Source of the DNA: Rhodopseudomonas palustris
GTDB taxonomy: Bacteria > Pseudomonadota > Alphaproteobacteria > Rhizobiales > Xanthobacteraceae
Direction of reading: 5' to 3'
Assembly (NCBI RefSeq): GCF_007005445.1
Contig: NZ_CP041387.1
Location: forward strand, 4,355,501-4,419,500
Length of the DNA stretch: 64,000 nucleotides
A program made the translations under genes and the position numbers. Positions 11,700 through 21,324 of this stretch are shown one piece after another. Position 1 is the stretch's first letter. Every line of letters begins with the position of its first letter. Below the pieces are notes generated by a model. The model was not told the DNA's origin. It saw only the letters and a program-made list of their open reading frames with translations, and ran no database searches.

Positions 11700-12844
11700 A
11701 CGCCCCGCAGAAACACTCCGCCCCGATCACCGTCGAAGTCGCCCTCGGCGACCGCGCCTATGACATCGTGATCGGCCGCGACGTGATCGCCTCGCTGGGC
11801 GAACGGATCGCCAAGCTGCGCCCCGGCGCACGCACCGCGATCGTCACCGATCGCACCGTGGCGAAGACCTGGCTGAAACGCGCCGAAGAGGTGCTCGACC
11901 AGGCCGGCATCGCACATGCCTCGGTGATCGTCGGCGAAGGCGAAAGCTCCAAGAGCTATGCGGGGCTCCAGCAGGTGTGCGAGGCGCTGATCGCCGCCAA
12001 GATCGAGCGCAATGATCTGGTGATCGCGCTCGGCGGCGGCGTGATCGGCGATCTTGCCGGCTTCTCGGCCTCGCTGCTGCGCCGCGGCGTCGATTTCGTG
12101 CAGGTTCCGACCTCACTGCTGGCGCAGGTCGACTCCTCGGTTGGCGGCAAGACGGGCATCAACTCGCCGCAGGGCAAGAACCTGATCGGCACGTTCCATC
12201 AGCCGGTGCTGGTGCTGGCCGACACCGCAATCCTCGATACGCTGTCGCCGCGGCAATTCCGCGCCGGCTATGCCGAAGTGGCGAAATACGGCGCGCTCGG
12301 CGACGAGGCGTTTTTCGCCTGGCTCGAAGCCAACCATGCCGAGCTGTTCAGCGGCGGCGCCGCGCGCGAGCACGCGGTGGCCACCTCGTGCCGGGCCAAG
12401 GCCGCGATCGTCGCCCGCGACGAACGCGAGACCGGCGACCGCGCGCTGCTCAATCTTGGCCACACCTTCGGCCACGCGCTGGAAGCGGCGACCGGATTCT
12501 CGGACCGGCTATTCCACGGCGAGGGCGTGGCAATCGGCATGGTGCTGGCAGCGGAATTCTCCGTCGAGCGCGGCATGATGCCGGCGGCCGACGCGCAGCG
12601 GCTGGCCAAGCATCTCGCCGACGTCGGCCTGCCGACGCGGCTGCAGGACATTGCCGGCTTCATCCAGGAAGGCCTTGCCGACGCCGACCAGTTGATGGCG
12701 CTGATGGCGCAAGACAAGAAGGTCAAGCGCGGCGAACTCACCTTCATCCTGATGGAAGGCATCGGCCGCGCAGTGATCGCCAACAAGGTCGAACCTGCGC
12801 CGGTGCGCGACTTCCTCGCCAGCCAGCTCGCGCACAGATCGTGA
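11696..12844 (+). CDS. aroB: 3-dehydroquinate synthase
   Basis: AroB converts DAHP to 3-dehydroquinate, using NAD and a divalent metal. The 382-residue length is typical. Key parts seen are the NAD-binding GEGESSKSY and GGGVIGDLAGF, the substrate loop VDSSVGGKTGIN, and metal ligands in the NLGHTFGHALE and FHGEGVAIGM blocks. The ATG at 11696 overlaps the aroK stop by four bases, which fixes the start. It also overlaps the next gene (GTGA), so aroK-aroB-CNNM/CorC form one operon. Confidence 0.97.
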   Translation: MNAPQKHSAPITVEVALGDRAYDIVIGRDVIASLGERIAKLRPGARTAIVTDRTVAKTWLKRAEEVLDQAGIAHASVIVGEGESSKSYAGLQQVCEALIAAKIERNDLVIALGGGVIGDLAGFSASLLRRGVDFVQVPTSLLAQVDSSVGGKTGINSPQGKNLIGTFHQPVLVLADTAILDTLSPRQFRAGYAEVAKYGALGDEAFFAWLEANHAELFSGGAAREHAVATSCRAKAAIVARDERETGDRALLNLGHTFGHALEAATGFSDRLFHGEGVAIGMVLAAEFSVERGMMPAADAQRLAKHLADVGLPTRLQDIAGFIQEGLADADQLMALMAQDKKVKRGELTFILMEGIGRAVIANKVEPAPVRDFLASQLAHRS

Positions 12845-14175
12845 GCGAGCGCGACCTCATGGAGTGGGTCACGTTCGGCATCGTGATCGCCTGCCTGTTC
12901 GGCTCGGCGTTCTTCTCGGCCAGCGAGACCGCACTGACGGCAGCCTCGCGCGCCAACATGATGCGGCTGGCCAAGCAGGGTAGCAGCAACGCCGGCATCG
13001 TCGGCCGGCTCCTGGGGATGCGCGAGCGGATGATCGGCGCGCTGCTGCTCGGCAACAACGTCTTCAATATCGGCGCGTCCGCGCTGGCGACCGGCCTGTT
13101 CACCGCATGGTTCGGCGAGCTGGGCGTGCTCTACGCCACCGCGGTGATGACCGCGCTGGTGGTGATCTTCGCCGAGGTGATGCCGAAGACCATCGCGATC
13201 TCGGCACCGGATCGCTTCGCACTGTTGGTCGCCAAGCCGATGCGGCTGATGGTGCTGGTGCTCGGTCCCGTGCTCGTGGTGATCGAGGCCCTGGTGCGTG
13301 TGCTGATGCGGCTGCTCGGCATCAAGCTCGGCGCCAACCAGTCGCTGCTGTCGGCAACCGAACGGCTGCGCGGCGCGGTCGAGCTGATTCACCACGAGGG
13401 CGGCGTCGCCAAGCACGATCGCGACATGTTCGGCGGCTTGCTCGACCTCAATGAGTTGCAGGTCTCCGACGTGATGGTTCACCGCACCGAGATGGTGATG
13501 GTCAACGCAGACCTGCCGCCCGACGAATTGGTCCGCGAGGTTCTGGCCACCGAATACACCCGGATTCCGCTTTGGCGCGACAAGCCGGAGAACATCATGG
13601 GCGTGCTGCACGCCAAGGATCTGCTGCGTGCTTTGCGCGCCGCCGACGGCGACGCATCCAAGATCGAGGTCGGCAAGATCGCGCTTCCGCCGTGGTTCGT
13701 ACCGGAAATGCGCCCGGTCTCGGAACAGCTCAAGGCGTTCCGCACCCGCAAGACTCACTTCGCGCTGGTGGTCGACGAATACGGCGAAGTCGAAGGCATG
13801 GTGACACTCGAGGACATCCTCGAGGAAATCGTCGGTGATATTTCCGACGAACACGACGTCGTGGTCGCAGGCGTCCGTACCCAGCCGGACGGCTCGGTCG
13901 TGGTCGACGGCTCGGTGCCGATCCGCGACCTCAACCGCGCGATGGACTGGAACCTGCCGGACGAGGAAGCCACCACCGTCGCCGGCCTTGTGATCCACGA
14001 GGCACGGTCGATTCCGGAGCGCGGCCAGAATTTCACCTTCCACGGATTCCGGTTTCGCGTGCTGCGCCGCGAGCGCAACCGCATCACCGCACTACGCATC
14101 TCCCCGGTGCCGCGCGAGGGCGAGGCCGAACTGATCGAAACGAGCAACCGGAAGACACGGGCCGGATCGGCGTAG
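12841..14175 (+). CDS. CNNM/CorC-family membrane protein with CBS pair
   Basis: This 444-residue protein starts with a DUF21/CNNM transmembrane domain (about residues 5-190: FGSAFFSASETALTAASRAN, then several hydrophobic helices). A CBS-domain pair follows (about 215-335: SDVMVHRTEMVMV, YTRIPLW, LVVDEYGEVEGMVTLEDILE), then a CorC/HlyC C-terminal domain. Members of the family are linked to Mg2+ or Co2+ export. The older name hemolysin is not supported. The start is taken as the GTG at 12841, which overlaps the aroB stop. An ATG six codons later is possible. Confidence 0.9.
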   Translation: MSERDLMEWVTFGIVIACLFGSAFFSASETALTAASRANMMRLAKQGSSNAGIVGRLLGMRERMIGALLLGNNVFNIGASALATGLFTAWFGELGVLYATAVMTALVVIFAEVMPKTIAISAPDRFALLVAKPMRLMVLVLGPVLVVIEALVRVLMRLLGIKLGANQSLLSATERLRGAVELIHHEGGVAKHDRDMFGGLLDLNELQVSDVMVHRTEMVMVNADLPPDELVREVLATEYTRIPLWRDKPENIMGVLHAKDLLRALRAADGDASKIEVGKIALPPWFVPEMRPVSEQLKAFRTRKTHFALVVDEYGEVEGMVTLEDILEEIVGDISDEHDVVVAGVRTQPDGSVVVDGSVPIRDLNRAMDWNLPDEEATTVAGLVIHEARSIPERGQNFTFHGFRFRVLRRERNRITALRISPVPREGEAELIETSNRKTRAGSA

Positions 14176-14269
14176 GCCGGCGCTGCGCTCGGAGCATTTT
14201 CGAGCGACGAGGAGGCCGGTGCGCGTGAAGAAGACGCGTCGACGGAGACAGCTCGACCGGGTGTGAGCT

Positions 14270-14539
14270 TCAGGCTTCGCCGGGTGCCTTGGCCTTGATC
14301 GCCAGCGCGTGGACGCCGCCCGTCAGTTCCGCGGCGAGGAGTTCGTTGATCATGCGATGGCGATCGAGCCGGCTCTTGCCGGCGAACGCGGCGGACACGA
14401 TATTGACCCGGAAATGAGTCTCGCTGCGGCCGGCGTGCCCCGCGTGCCCTTCGTGCAGATTGGATTCGTCGACGACGTCGAGGCTTTCCGGCGTGAAAGC
14501 TTCGCGCAACTTCTGCGTGATAGTGTCCTGAGTGCCCAT
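14270..14539 (-). CDS. bolA: BolA family protein
   Basis: This 89-residue protein has the BolA fold, with the conserved SETHFRVNIVSAAFAGKSRL block and RHRMINELLAAEL helix. An extra HEGHAGHAGRSE loop before it provides His residues, as in BolA1-type proteins that pair with monothiol glutaredoxins to handle [2Fe-2S] clusters. The glutaredoxin gene is not in this window. It is divergent from the DnaJ-domain gene, with 117 bases between the starts. Confidence 0.93.
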   Translation of the reverse strand: MGTQDTITQKLREAFTPESLDVVDESNLHEGHAGHAGRSETHFRVNIVSAAFAGKSRLDRHRMINELLAAELTGGVHALAIKAKAPGEA

Positions 14540-14656
14540 GCCCGATGCCCACCGTCGGCCGTTATTTCGTCAAACACGTCTGCGACGCATCAACCCGGGG
14601 GTCGCTCGGAATGTCAAGACTTGAAGCCCGAAGCGTTGCGTAGTCAAAGTCCGCCC

Positions 14657-15301
14657 ATGCCAATCGACTCGTCCAAATTCTTCGACAAGATCCGCGTCAA
14701 GCCGCGGGCCGCGGAAGTGGCGCGCGAAGCCGCGCGCGAACAGGTGCGGATGTGCGATGCGCCGGGCTGCACCAGCCGCGCCGCGCACCGCGCGCCGAAG
14801 GGGCGCGGCCACGAAAAGGACTATTGGCATTTCTGTCTCAATCATGTCCGGGAATTCAACCAGGGCTATAATTTCTTCCAAGGGATGAATCCTGATGACG
14901 TCGCCCGCTACCAGAAGGACGCGCTGACCGGCCATCGCCCGACCTGGAAGATGGGGCAGAACGGTGCCCGCAGCCGCGCGCGCAGCCCCGAGGATCTCGA
15001 AGGCGCCGCCGATCCGTTCAACGTGTTCAACGAATTCACCGGCAGCCGCCGCCGGCGCCGCGGACCTGATCCCGCCGAGGAGGTGCGCGCCGAGCCGCGC
15101 AAGGTGTTCAACGCCGAACGCAAGGCGCTGCAGGTGATGGGCCTGGACAGCGACGCTACGCTCGAAGTGGTCAAGGCCAAGTACAAGGCGCTGGTCAAAC
15201 AGCATCACCCCGACGCCAATGGTGGCGACCGCTCGACCGAAGACCGCCTGATCGAAATCATCAAGGCCTACAACTATCTGAAGACGGTGGTCCGGAGCTG
15301 A
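14657..15301 (+). CDS. DnaJ-domain protein
   Basis: This 214-residue cytosolic protein has a Cys/His-containing N-terminal part (MCDAPGCTSRAAHRAPKGRG, DYWHFCLNHV) that may bind zinc. A basic middle follows (GSRRRRRGPDP), then a C-terminal J domain (about 150-214) with KALVKQHHPDANGG, which carries the HPD signature needed to stimulate DnaK. A C-terminal J domain is characteristic of this small alphaproteobacterial family. The start at 14657 is the ATG of MPIDSSKFFDKIRV. The open frame upstream overlaps bolA on the other strand and is not credible. Its partner and client are unknown. Confidence 0.9.
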   Translation: MPIDSSKFFDKIRVKPRAAEVAREAAREQVRMCDAPGCTSRAAHRAPKGRGHEKDYWHFCLNHVREFNQGYNFFQGMNPDDVARYQKDALTGHRPTWKMGQNGARSRARSPEDLEGAADPFNVFNEFTGSRRRRRGPDPAEEVRAEPRKVFNAERKALQVMGLDSDATLEVVKAKYKALVKQHHPDANGGDRSTEDRLIEIIKAYNYLKTVVRS

Positions 15302-15419
15302 TGCGGCGCTACGGCCGTTTGTTTTTGACGGGATCAGGATCACACCCGATCCTCAGGATCCGGGCTGCGGGCTCCCGAACGGTCAGGTCCGCTTCAACCA
15401 ATCGATGAAGCTCTCTACT

Positions 15420-16043
15420 CTAACGGGCTTGTGTGCCGGAGCGCCGGCGCCGATACGCCCAAACGCCCAGCACCGCCATTCCGGCGACACCGGCCACCAC
15501 CGGCAGCCAGTGATGCAGCGTCGCATGGTCGCGCTCGAGCACGGTGGCCGCCAGCACGCCCGGCAGCACGTGAGCCGGCGCCCAGATCAGGATCGCCGGC
15601 ACGTCGACCGCGAAGAAGCGCTGCGGCGTCATCTGCAGCGCACCCGCGGTGACCGGCACGAACGCCCGGATCGGCGGAACAAAGCGGCCGAACAGTACCG
15701 CCCAGACTCCCCAGCGTCGGAAGAAGCTCTCGGCCCGCGCCACCAGATCTGGATAGGTCGACAGCGGCCAGGCACTGAGAATCCGGCGCTGCGCCCGGTG
15801 GCCGGTCCAGTATGCGGCGCCGTCGCCGATCAGCGCGCCGGCGATCGCCGAGGCAAGAACGCCGACCGGATTCAGCTCGCCACCGGGAATCAGCGCGCTC
15901 AGCGCCAGAATCACCGTGGAGCCCGGCACCAGCGAGCCAAGCACCGGTACCGCTTCCAGCAGCGCAGCCAGGAACAACACCAGATAGGCCCAGCCGGCAT
16001 GGGCCGCAGCGAATGCGACCAGCGAATCGAGGAATGAACTCAA
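15420..16043 (-). CDS. DedA family membrane protein
   Basis: This 207-residue inner-membrane protein has the DedA/SNARE-associated domain: LVPGSTVILALSALIP, IGDGAAYWTGHRA and the GRFVPPIRAFVPVTAGAL block with conserved Arg and Pro. Several members act as undecaprenyl-phosphate or phosphatidylethanolamine flippases. Which lipid this one moves cannot be told. A TTG start at 16043 (LSSFLDSLV) is proposed because no ATG or GTG lies near the fold start. CGGAG lies 11 bases upstream, which is a loose ribosome site. It is divergent from cobS. Confidence 0.88.
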   Translation of the reverse strand: MSSFLDSLVAFAAAHAGWAYLVLFLAALLEAVPVLGSLVPGSTVILALSALIPGGELNPVGVLASAIAGALIGDGAAYWTGHRAQRRILSAWPLSTYPDLVARAESFFRRWGVWAVLFGRFVPPIRAFVPVTAGALQMTPQRFFAVDVPAILIWAPAHVLPGVLAATVLERDHATLHHWLPVVAGVAGMAVLGVWAYRRRRSGTQAR

Positions 16044-16319
16044 GGCGCGTCTTGCTCCGGCTGATCGGTCGACGATGGCGGCAAGCTTACGGCGCCTGTA
16101 CCTGCTGAAAAGTTGCGCGGCTTGCCGGTTCGCCCGCCGGATTCGCAACGCTGCCTTCCCAAAACCGCGCCGCGCTCTTATCTCAATGAAACATCGACGG
16201 AACTTTGATCGCGCGGCGGGCTTCTGCGGATCGCGGCTGTCTGCTAGGTTCAATTCCGCACTCAACCGCATCCACCACGAAGATCGGGTTTCGGGCGCGT
16301 CCGGGACCACGGAGGATTG

Positions 16320-17315
16320 ATGACCGCCGCTACGACCACTGCTCCGGAGATCGCCGGCCTTCCCGACATGAACGTGTCGGTCCGGCAGGTCTTCGGCATC
16401 GACAGCGATCTTGAAGTTCCGGCCTATTCCGAGGTCGACCCCCACGTACCGGACGTCGATCCGGATTACCGCTTCGATCGCGCCACCACCCTCGCCATTC
16501 TGGCCGGTTTCGCCAAGAACCGCCGCGTCATGGTCACCGGCTTCCACGGCACCGGTAAATCCACCCATATCGAGCAGGTCGCGGCGCGGCTGAACTGGCC
16601 GTGCGTCCGCGTCAACCTCGATAGCCACATCAGCCGAATCGACCTGGTCGGCAAGGACGCGATCGTGGTCCGCGACGGCAAGCAGGTCACCGAATTCCGC
16701 GACGGCATCCTGCCCTGGGCGCTGCAGCACAATGTCGCGCTGGTGTTCGACGAATACGACGCCGGCCGTCCCGACGTTATGTTCGTGATCCAGCGCGTGC
16801 TGGAAATCTCCGGACGACTGACGCTGCTCGACCAGAACAAGGTCATCAAGCCGCATCCGGCGTTCCGACTGTTCGCCACCGCCAATACCATCGGCCTCGG
16901 CGACACCTCCGGCCTGTATCACGGCACGCAGCAGATCAATCAGGGCCAGATGGACCGCTGGTCGATCGTCACCACGCTGAACTATCTGCCGCACGACGAG
17001 GAAGTCGAGATCGTGCTCGCCAAGGCGAAGCACTATCGGAACGCCGAAGGCCGCGACACCGTCAACAAGATGGTGCGGCTCGCCGATCTGACCCGCAACG
17101 CCTTCGCTAACGGCGATCTGTCGACGGTGATGAGCCCGCGCACGGTGATCACCTGGTCGGAGAACGCCGAGATCTTCGGCGACATCGGTTTCGCGTTCCG
17201 CGTCACCTTTCTCAACAAATGCGACGAGCTGGAGCGCCCGCTGGTGGCGGAATTCTATCAGCGCTGCTTCAACGCCGAGCTGCCGGAGAGTTCGGTCAAC
17301 ATCGCGATGAGCTGA
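16320..17315 (+). CDS. cobS: Cobaltochelatase subunit CobS
   Basis: CobS is the AAA+ subunit that, with CobT, powers cobalt insertion by CobN in aerobic cobalamin synthesis. This 331-residue protein has Walker [11 protein letters not shown] (about residue 77), Walker [11 protein letters not shown] and the sensor block [17 protein letters not shown] lies four bases before the ATG at 16320. A TTG three bases earlier is too close to that site. cobT follows after one intervening gene. CobN is not in the window. Confidence 0.95.
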   Translation: MTAATTTAPEIAGLPDMNVSVRQVFGIDSDLEVPAYSEVDPHVPDVDPDYRFDRATTLAILAGFAKNRRVMVTGFHGTGKSTHIEQVAARLNWPCVRVNLDSHISRIDLVGKDAIVVRDGKQVTEFRDGILPWALQHNVALVFDEYDAGRPDVMFVIQRVLEISGRLTLLDQNKVIKPHPAFRLFATANTIGLGDTSGLYHGTQQINQGQMDRWSIVTTLNYLPHDEEVEIVLAKAKHYRNAEGRDTVNKMVRLADLTRNAFANGDLSTVMSPRTVITWSENAEIFGDIGFAFRVTFLNKCDELERPLVAEFYQRCFNAELPESSVNIAMS

Positions 17316-17323
17316 CCCCAACA

Positions 17324-17349
17324 GCCTCTCCTTGCGCGCGAGGAGAGGC
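17324..17349 (+). other. Hairpin in the cobS-DUF29 gap
   Basis: Perfect 9-bp arms (GCCTCTCCT at 17324-17332 and AGGAGAGGC at 17341-17349) enclose an 8-base loop. The hairpin starts nine bases after the cobS stop and ends 12 bases before the next ATG. It lacks a T-run, so it is more likely an mRNA stability or processing element, or a structure gating the next ribosome site, than a terminator. Confidence 0.45.
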
Positions 17350-17361
17350 GGAAGGCAGGCG

Positions 17362-17874
17362 ATGACAACGACCAAGTCGAAGCTGCGCAGTGATCCGATC
17401 GAGCCGGCGACGCCAAAGCCGTCGCGGCGGCACCGGGAAGATCTGTACGGCTGGGTCCAGGATCAAGTCGCTCTCCTCAAAGCGGGGCGGCTGTCGGAAA
17501 TCGACGCAGTCAACATCGCGGACGAGTTGGGCGACGTGGGCAGGACAGAGTACGACAAGCTGCAAAGCGCCATCCGAGTCGTCCTGTTGCATCTGCTGAA
17601 GTGGGACCATCAACCGGAACGGCGATCCCGGAGCTGGGTGCTGTCCGTCCGGGAGCATCGCAGGCGGATTGGGCGTCTCTTGCGGGACAACCCAAGCCTG
17701 CAGCCGCGCATATCCGACGGGATCGCCGAGGCCTATGAGGACGCTATGGACGATGCCGTGAAGGAAACAGGACTGACCGAAACGGCTTTTCCCGCGACTT
17801 GTCCCTACGATTGGCGCGCCATCGTAGAACGCGTGATCGAGCACGACGAACTGCAATCACCACGCCGGCATTGA
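17362..17874 (+). CDS. DUF29 family protein
   Basis: This 170-residue soluble protein has the DUF29 pattern: [37 protein letters not shown] and the [16 protein letters not shown] block. It is a helical family of unknown function that is frequent in alphaproteobacteria and cyanobacteria. The ATG at 17362 is preceded by a purine-rich GGAAGGCAGG. It interrupts the cobS-cobT pair and ends five bases before cobT, so cobT expression probably passes through it. Nothing visible links it to cobalamin. Confidence 0.85.
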   Translation: MTTTKSKLRSDPIEPATPKPSRRHREDLYGWVQDQVALLKAGRLSEIDAVNIADELGDVGRTEYDKLQSAIRVVLLHLLKWDHQPERRSRSWVLSVREHRRRIGRLLRDNPSLQPRISDGIAEAYEDAMDDAVKETGLTETAFPATCPYDWRAIVERVIEHDELQSPRRH

Positions 17875-17879
17875 TCAGC

Positions 17880-19781
17880 ATGACCACCCAGAACACCAAA
17901 ATCCGCACCGGATCGAAGGAAGCACCGACCGAGCCGTTCAAGCGCGCGGTGACCTCGTGCTTGCGCGCGATCGCCAAGGCGCCGGACCTGGAAGTCAGCT
18001 TCGCGGCCGAGCGCCCAGGCCTTGCACCGGGCAAGGCGCGGCTCCCCGAACCGGCCCGGAAGATGAGCAAGCGCGACGCTGCGATCGTGCGCGGCCACGC
18101 CGATTCGATCGCGCTGAAGCTCGCCTGTCACGATCCGAAAGTGCATCGCAAACTGATGCCGGGCAATCCGCAGGCGCGCGGCGTGTTCGAGGCGGTCGAG
18201 CAGGCGCGGGTCGAAGCGCTCGGTGCGCGGCGGATGGCCGGCGTCGCCAAGAACCTCACCGCGATGCTCGACGATCATTTCCATCGCGGCAAGTTCGACG
18301 AAATCACCGACCGTGCCGACGCGCCGCTGTCGGACGCGCTGGCGATGCTGGTGCGCGAACGGCTGACCGGGCTGGCGCCACCCACGGCCGCCAAGAAGCT
18401 GGTCGACTTGTGGCGACCGGTGCTGGAAGACAAGCTCGGGCCGCGGCTGGATCAGATCGAACGCTTCGCGGACAATCAGGCGAAGTTCGGCGATGTGATC
18501 CACGACATGCTCGACGCGCTCGAGCTCGGTGACGACCGCGACACCGAGACCGACGAGGAAGACAACCAGGACGACAAGCAGGAAGGCGAAAACGACCAGG
18601 GCGGCGCCGAGGGGCAGCCGGAAGGCGAATCCGCGCAAGAAATGAGCGCGGAGCAGGCCGAGGCAACCACCGACGACGTCAGCGACAGCCAGATGGAAAG
18701 CGCTCAGGCCTCCGCCTCCGACGCTTTCGACGATTCCGAAATGGGCGAGGACGAGACGCCGGGCGAAGCGACTCGGCCGCACAATCGCGGCGCCAACGAG
18801 CCGCGCGGCCCGGAATATCACGCCTTCGCGCCGAAGTTCGACGAGATCGTCGCCGCCGAAGATTTGTGCGACCACGACGAGCTGGAGCGGCTGCGCAGCT
18901 ATCTGGACAAGCAGCTGGCGCATCTGCAGGGGATCGTGGCCCGCCTCGCCAACCGGCTGCAGCGCCGGCTGATGGCGCAGCAGAACCGCGCCTGGGACTT
19001 CGACCTCGAAGAAGGCATTCTCGATCCGGCGCGTCTGTCGCGCGTGGTGATCGACCCGTTCCATCCGCTGTCGTTCATGAGCGAGAAGGAAGCAACCTTC
19101 CGCGACACCGTGGTGACGCTGCTGCTCGACAATTCCGGCTCGATGCGCGGCCGTCCGATCACGGTGGCGGCGACCTGCGCCGACATTCTGGCGCGCACGC
19201 TGGAGCGTTGCGGCGTCAAGGTCGAGATCCTCGGCTTCACCACGCGTGCCTGGAAGGGCGGACAATCGCGCGAGGCCTGGCTCGCTGCCGGCAAGCCGGC
19301 CAACCCGGGCCGGCTCAACGACCTTCGCCATATCATCTACAAGTCGGCGGACGCGCCGTGGCGCCGGGCTCGCAAGAACCTCGGGCTGATGATGCGCGAG
19401 GGCCTGCTCAAGGAAAACATCGACGGCGAAGCGCTGGACTGGGCGCACAAGCGGCTGCTCGGCCGCCCCGAGCAACGCAAGATCCTGATGATGATCTCGG
19501 ACGGCGCTCCGGTCGACGATTCGACGCTGTCGGTCAATCCCGGCAACTACCTCGAACGGCATCTGCGCCACATCATCGAGGAGATCGAGACCCGCTCGCC
19601 GGTCGAGCTGATCGCGATCGGCATCGGCCACGACGTCACGCGCTACTATCGCCGTGCTGTTACAATCGTCGATGCGGAAGAACTCGGCGGCGCGATCACC
19701 GAAAAGCTCGCCGAGCTGTTCAGCGAAACCGCGGCGCCCGCCGCCGCGCCGGGTCCGCATCGCCGCCGGCTGCATTCGTGA
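17880..19781 (+). CDS. cobT: Cobaltochelatase subunit CobT
   Basis: CobT (633 residues here) forms the chelatase motor with CobS. The N-terminal part is CobT-specific. A long acidic linker follows (about residues 220-310, rich in Asp, Glu, Gln and Ser). The C-terminal half carries a von Willebrand A domain with the MIDAS motif DNSGSMRG and later [10 protein letters not shown]. This layout is the standard one for the family. The start at 17880 is [11 protein letters not shown]. The preceding gene ends five bases upstream, suggesting coupling. Confidence 0.95.
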   Translation: MTTQNTKIRTGSKEAPTEPFKRAVTSCLRAIAKAPDLEVSFAAERPGLAPGKARLPEPARKMSKRDAAIVRGHADSIALKLACHDPKVHRKLMPGNPQARGVFEAVEQARVEALGARRMAGVAKNLTAMLDDHFHRGKFDEITDRADAPLSDALAMLVRERLTGLAPPTAAKKLVDLWRPVLEDKLGPRLDQIERFADNQAKFGDVIHDMLDALELGDDRDTETDEEDNQDDKQEGENDQGGAEGQPEGESAQEMSAEQAEATTDDVSDSQMESAQASASDAFDDSEMGEDETPGEATRPHNRGANEPRGPEYHAFAPKFDEIVAAEDLCDHDELERLRSYLDKQLAHLQGIVARLANRLQRRLMAQQNRAWDFDLEEGILDPARLSRVVIDPFHPLSFMSEKEATFRDTVVTLLLDNSGSMRGRPITVAATCADILARTLERCGVKVEILGFTTRAWKGGQSREAWLAAGKPANPGRLNDLRHIIYKSADAPWRRARKNLGLMMREGLLKENIDGEALDWAHKRLLGRPEQRKILMMISDGAPVDDSTLSVNPGNYLERHLRHIIEEIETRSPVELIAIGIGHDVTRYYRRAVTIVDAEELGGAITEKLAELFSETAAPAAAPGPHRRRLHS

Positions 19782-19804
19782 GCGCTTCAGGCTGAGATGA
19801 GCCG

Positions 19805-20941
19805 ATGAGCGCTCTGCGGGGCGATGCTGGACAGCAGCGCGACCACACGGTCGACGCGTGCGCGTCCCCACCGGACGTCGGCGCCACGACGCGCCGCCGC
19901 CTGATCGCGGGTGGCCTGTCGTTCGGCGCCGCCGCGGCGCTGGCGTCGTTCGCGCCGGCGAACGCACTGGCGCAGGGCAGACAGCCAGGAGCCGACGAAC
20001 TGACGCCGCCGGCGCCTCGCTCGATCGAAGTACGAGCACGCCCCATCGAGCATTTCGATCTGCGAGACCGTGCCCGCCGCCAGTTCGGCGTGCTGCAGTT
20101 TCGTAGCGGCCTGATCCTGACCTCGTCCTCCCGCGGCTTCGGCGGGCTATCCGGCCTACGGCTCGATCCGCGCGGCGAACGCTTCGTCGCAATCAGCGAT
20201 AAGGCAACCTGGTTCACCGGCCGCATCGTCTATGCCGGATCGGTCATGACCGGGCTTGCCGACGTCGAGGCCGCGCCGCTGCTGGCTGCCGATGGGGCAC
20301 CGTTCCGCGCCCGAAAATGGTACGATAGTGAGTCGCTCGCGTTCGACGGCGGCACCGCCTATGTGGGCTTCGAGCGCGTCAACCAGATCGTCAAATTCGA
20401 GTTCGGCCACGGCGGGGTGCGATCCCGCGGGCAGCCGATCGCCATCCCGCCGGCGCTGCGCAAACTCCCGAACAACAAGGGTATCGAGGCCTTGGTCATG
20501 GTGCCGAGGCCACATCCGCTCAGCGGGACGCTGATCGCCGTCTCGGAACGGGGCCTGGATGCGGCGCGCAACACCATCGGCTTCCTGATCGGCGGCAGAA
20601 CGCCCGGCCAGTTCGCGATCCATCGCACCGCGAACTACGACATCGCCGACGCGGCGCTGCTGCCCGACGGCGACTTGCTGATCCTGGAGCGCAAATTCTC
20701 CTGGATCGAAGGCGTCCATATTCGGATTCGGCGGATCGCGCTTCGCGCCATCGTACCAGGGGCAACAGTCGACGGGCCCGCGATCTTTGAAGCCGATCTC
20801 GGCCATGAGATCGACAACATGGAGGCCCTCGACGTCCATCTCGATGAAGAGGGCGCGATCGTGCTGACGATGCTGTCGGACGACAATTTCTCGATGCTGC
20901 AGCGAACGCTGCTGCTGCAGTTCAGCCTGATCCCGGATTGA
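19805..20941 (+). CDS. Tat-exported esterase-like (phytase-like) protein
   Basis: This 378-residue protein has an N-terminal twin-arginine-type signal (TTRRRLIAGGLSFGAAAAL, then a hydrophobic run and an Ala-rich cleavage region), so export to the periplasm is likely. The rest matches the esterase-like activity of phytase family, a beta-propeller fold: GFGGLSGLRLDPRGERFVAI, YDSESLAFDGGTAYVGFERV, NKGIEALV, NMEALDVH. The biochemical substrate is not established for most members. It starts 23 bases after cobT but has no clear link to cobalamin. Confidence 0.8.
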   Translation: MSALRGDAGQQRDHTVDACASPPDVGATTRRRLIAGGLSFGAAAALASFAPANALAQGRQPGADELTPPAPRSIEVRARPIEHFDLRDRARRQFGVLQFRSGLILTSSSRGFGGLSGLRLDPRGERFVAISDKATWFTGRIVYAGSVMTGLADVEAAPLLAADGAPFRARKWYDSESLAFDGGTAYVGFERVNQIVKFEFGHGGVRSRGQPIAIPPALRKLPNNKGIEALVMVPRPHPLSGTLIAVSERGLDAARNTIGFLIGGRTPGQFAIHRTANYDIADAALLPDGDLLILERKFSWIEGVHIRIRRIALRAIVPGATVDGPAIFEADLGHEIDNMEALDVHLDEEGAIVLTMLSDDNFSMLQRTLLLQFSLIPD

Positions 20942-21324
20942 GCCTGGACAACCTGAACATGGAGCGTGCCGGGCAAATCGGGCACCGTTCGTGTGACGCA
21001 CACATCGACACGAGATTAGTCCTGTTTGATCGAATCAGAGCCGGAAATGCTCCGGTGATCACGACAACCTTCCTCACGCGCCTGAGCAGTTTCGCTTCGC
21101 CGGAGCGAGGCCTGCATCGGACGACCCGGCACTACATCGCCACTGCCGAACCGCCCGCGTGGCGATTTGCCGCCGCGGCCCGATAGCATCTCTGGTCGAA
21201 CCAGCACGTTGCCTCGATCGAAGCCGGCAGGGCAGCGGGGTTGCCTTGCGACATGATGGCCCGTTCCGCCCGGGCCATCACCAGTTCCGGCCGGAACGTT
21301 CGACTGCAGTCCTGGGGAGACGCG
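20942..21324. other. Intergenic region upstream of the cox cluster
   Basis: 383 bases contain no supported gene. The notable content is at the right end, where two strong inverted repeats sit just before the CtaG-like gene (listed separately). A short GTGTG-acg-CACAC hairpin near 20990-21002 could contribute to ending the upstream transcript, but it has no T-run. Confidence 0.4.
21255..21297. promoter_or_regulatory. Paired palindromes upstream of the cox cluster
   Basis: The first is GATGGCCCG (21255-21263) with its exact complement CGGGCCATC (21271-21279). Five bases later lies the 14-bp perfect palindrome GTTCCGGCCGGAAC (21284-21297). They lie 28 bases before the CtaG-like start codon. They may be a protein-binding operator or a leader hairpin. 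No family can be assigned from sequence alone. Confidence 0.4.

Noticed and set aside
16044..16319. Possible cobalamin riboswitch upstream of cobS
   Set aside because: I looked for the conserved B12-box core and saw none. The gap shows only a normal divergent promoter region.
17805..20192. A 795-codon minus-strand frame opposite cobT and its neighbours
   Set aside because: Low-complexity Arg/Ala composition, no motifs, and complete overlap with well-supported plus-strand genes.
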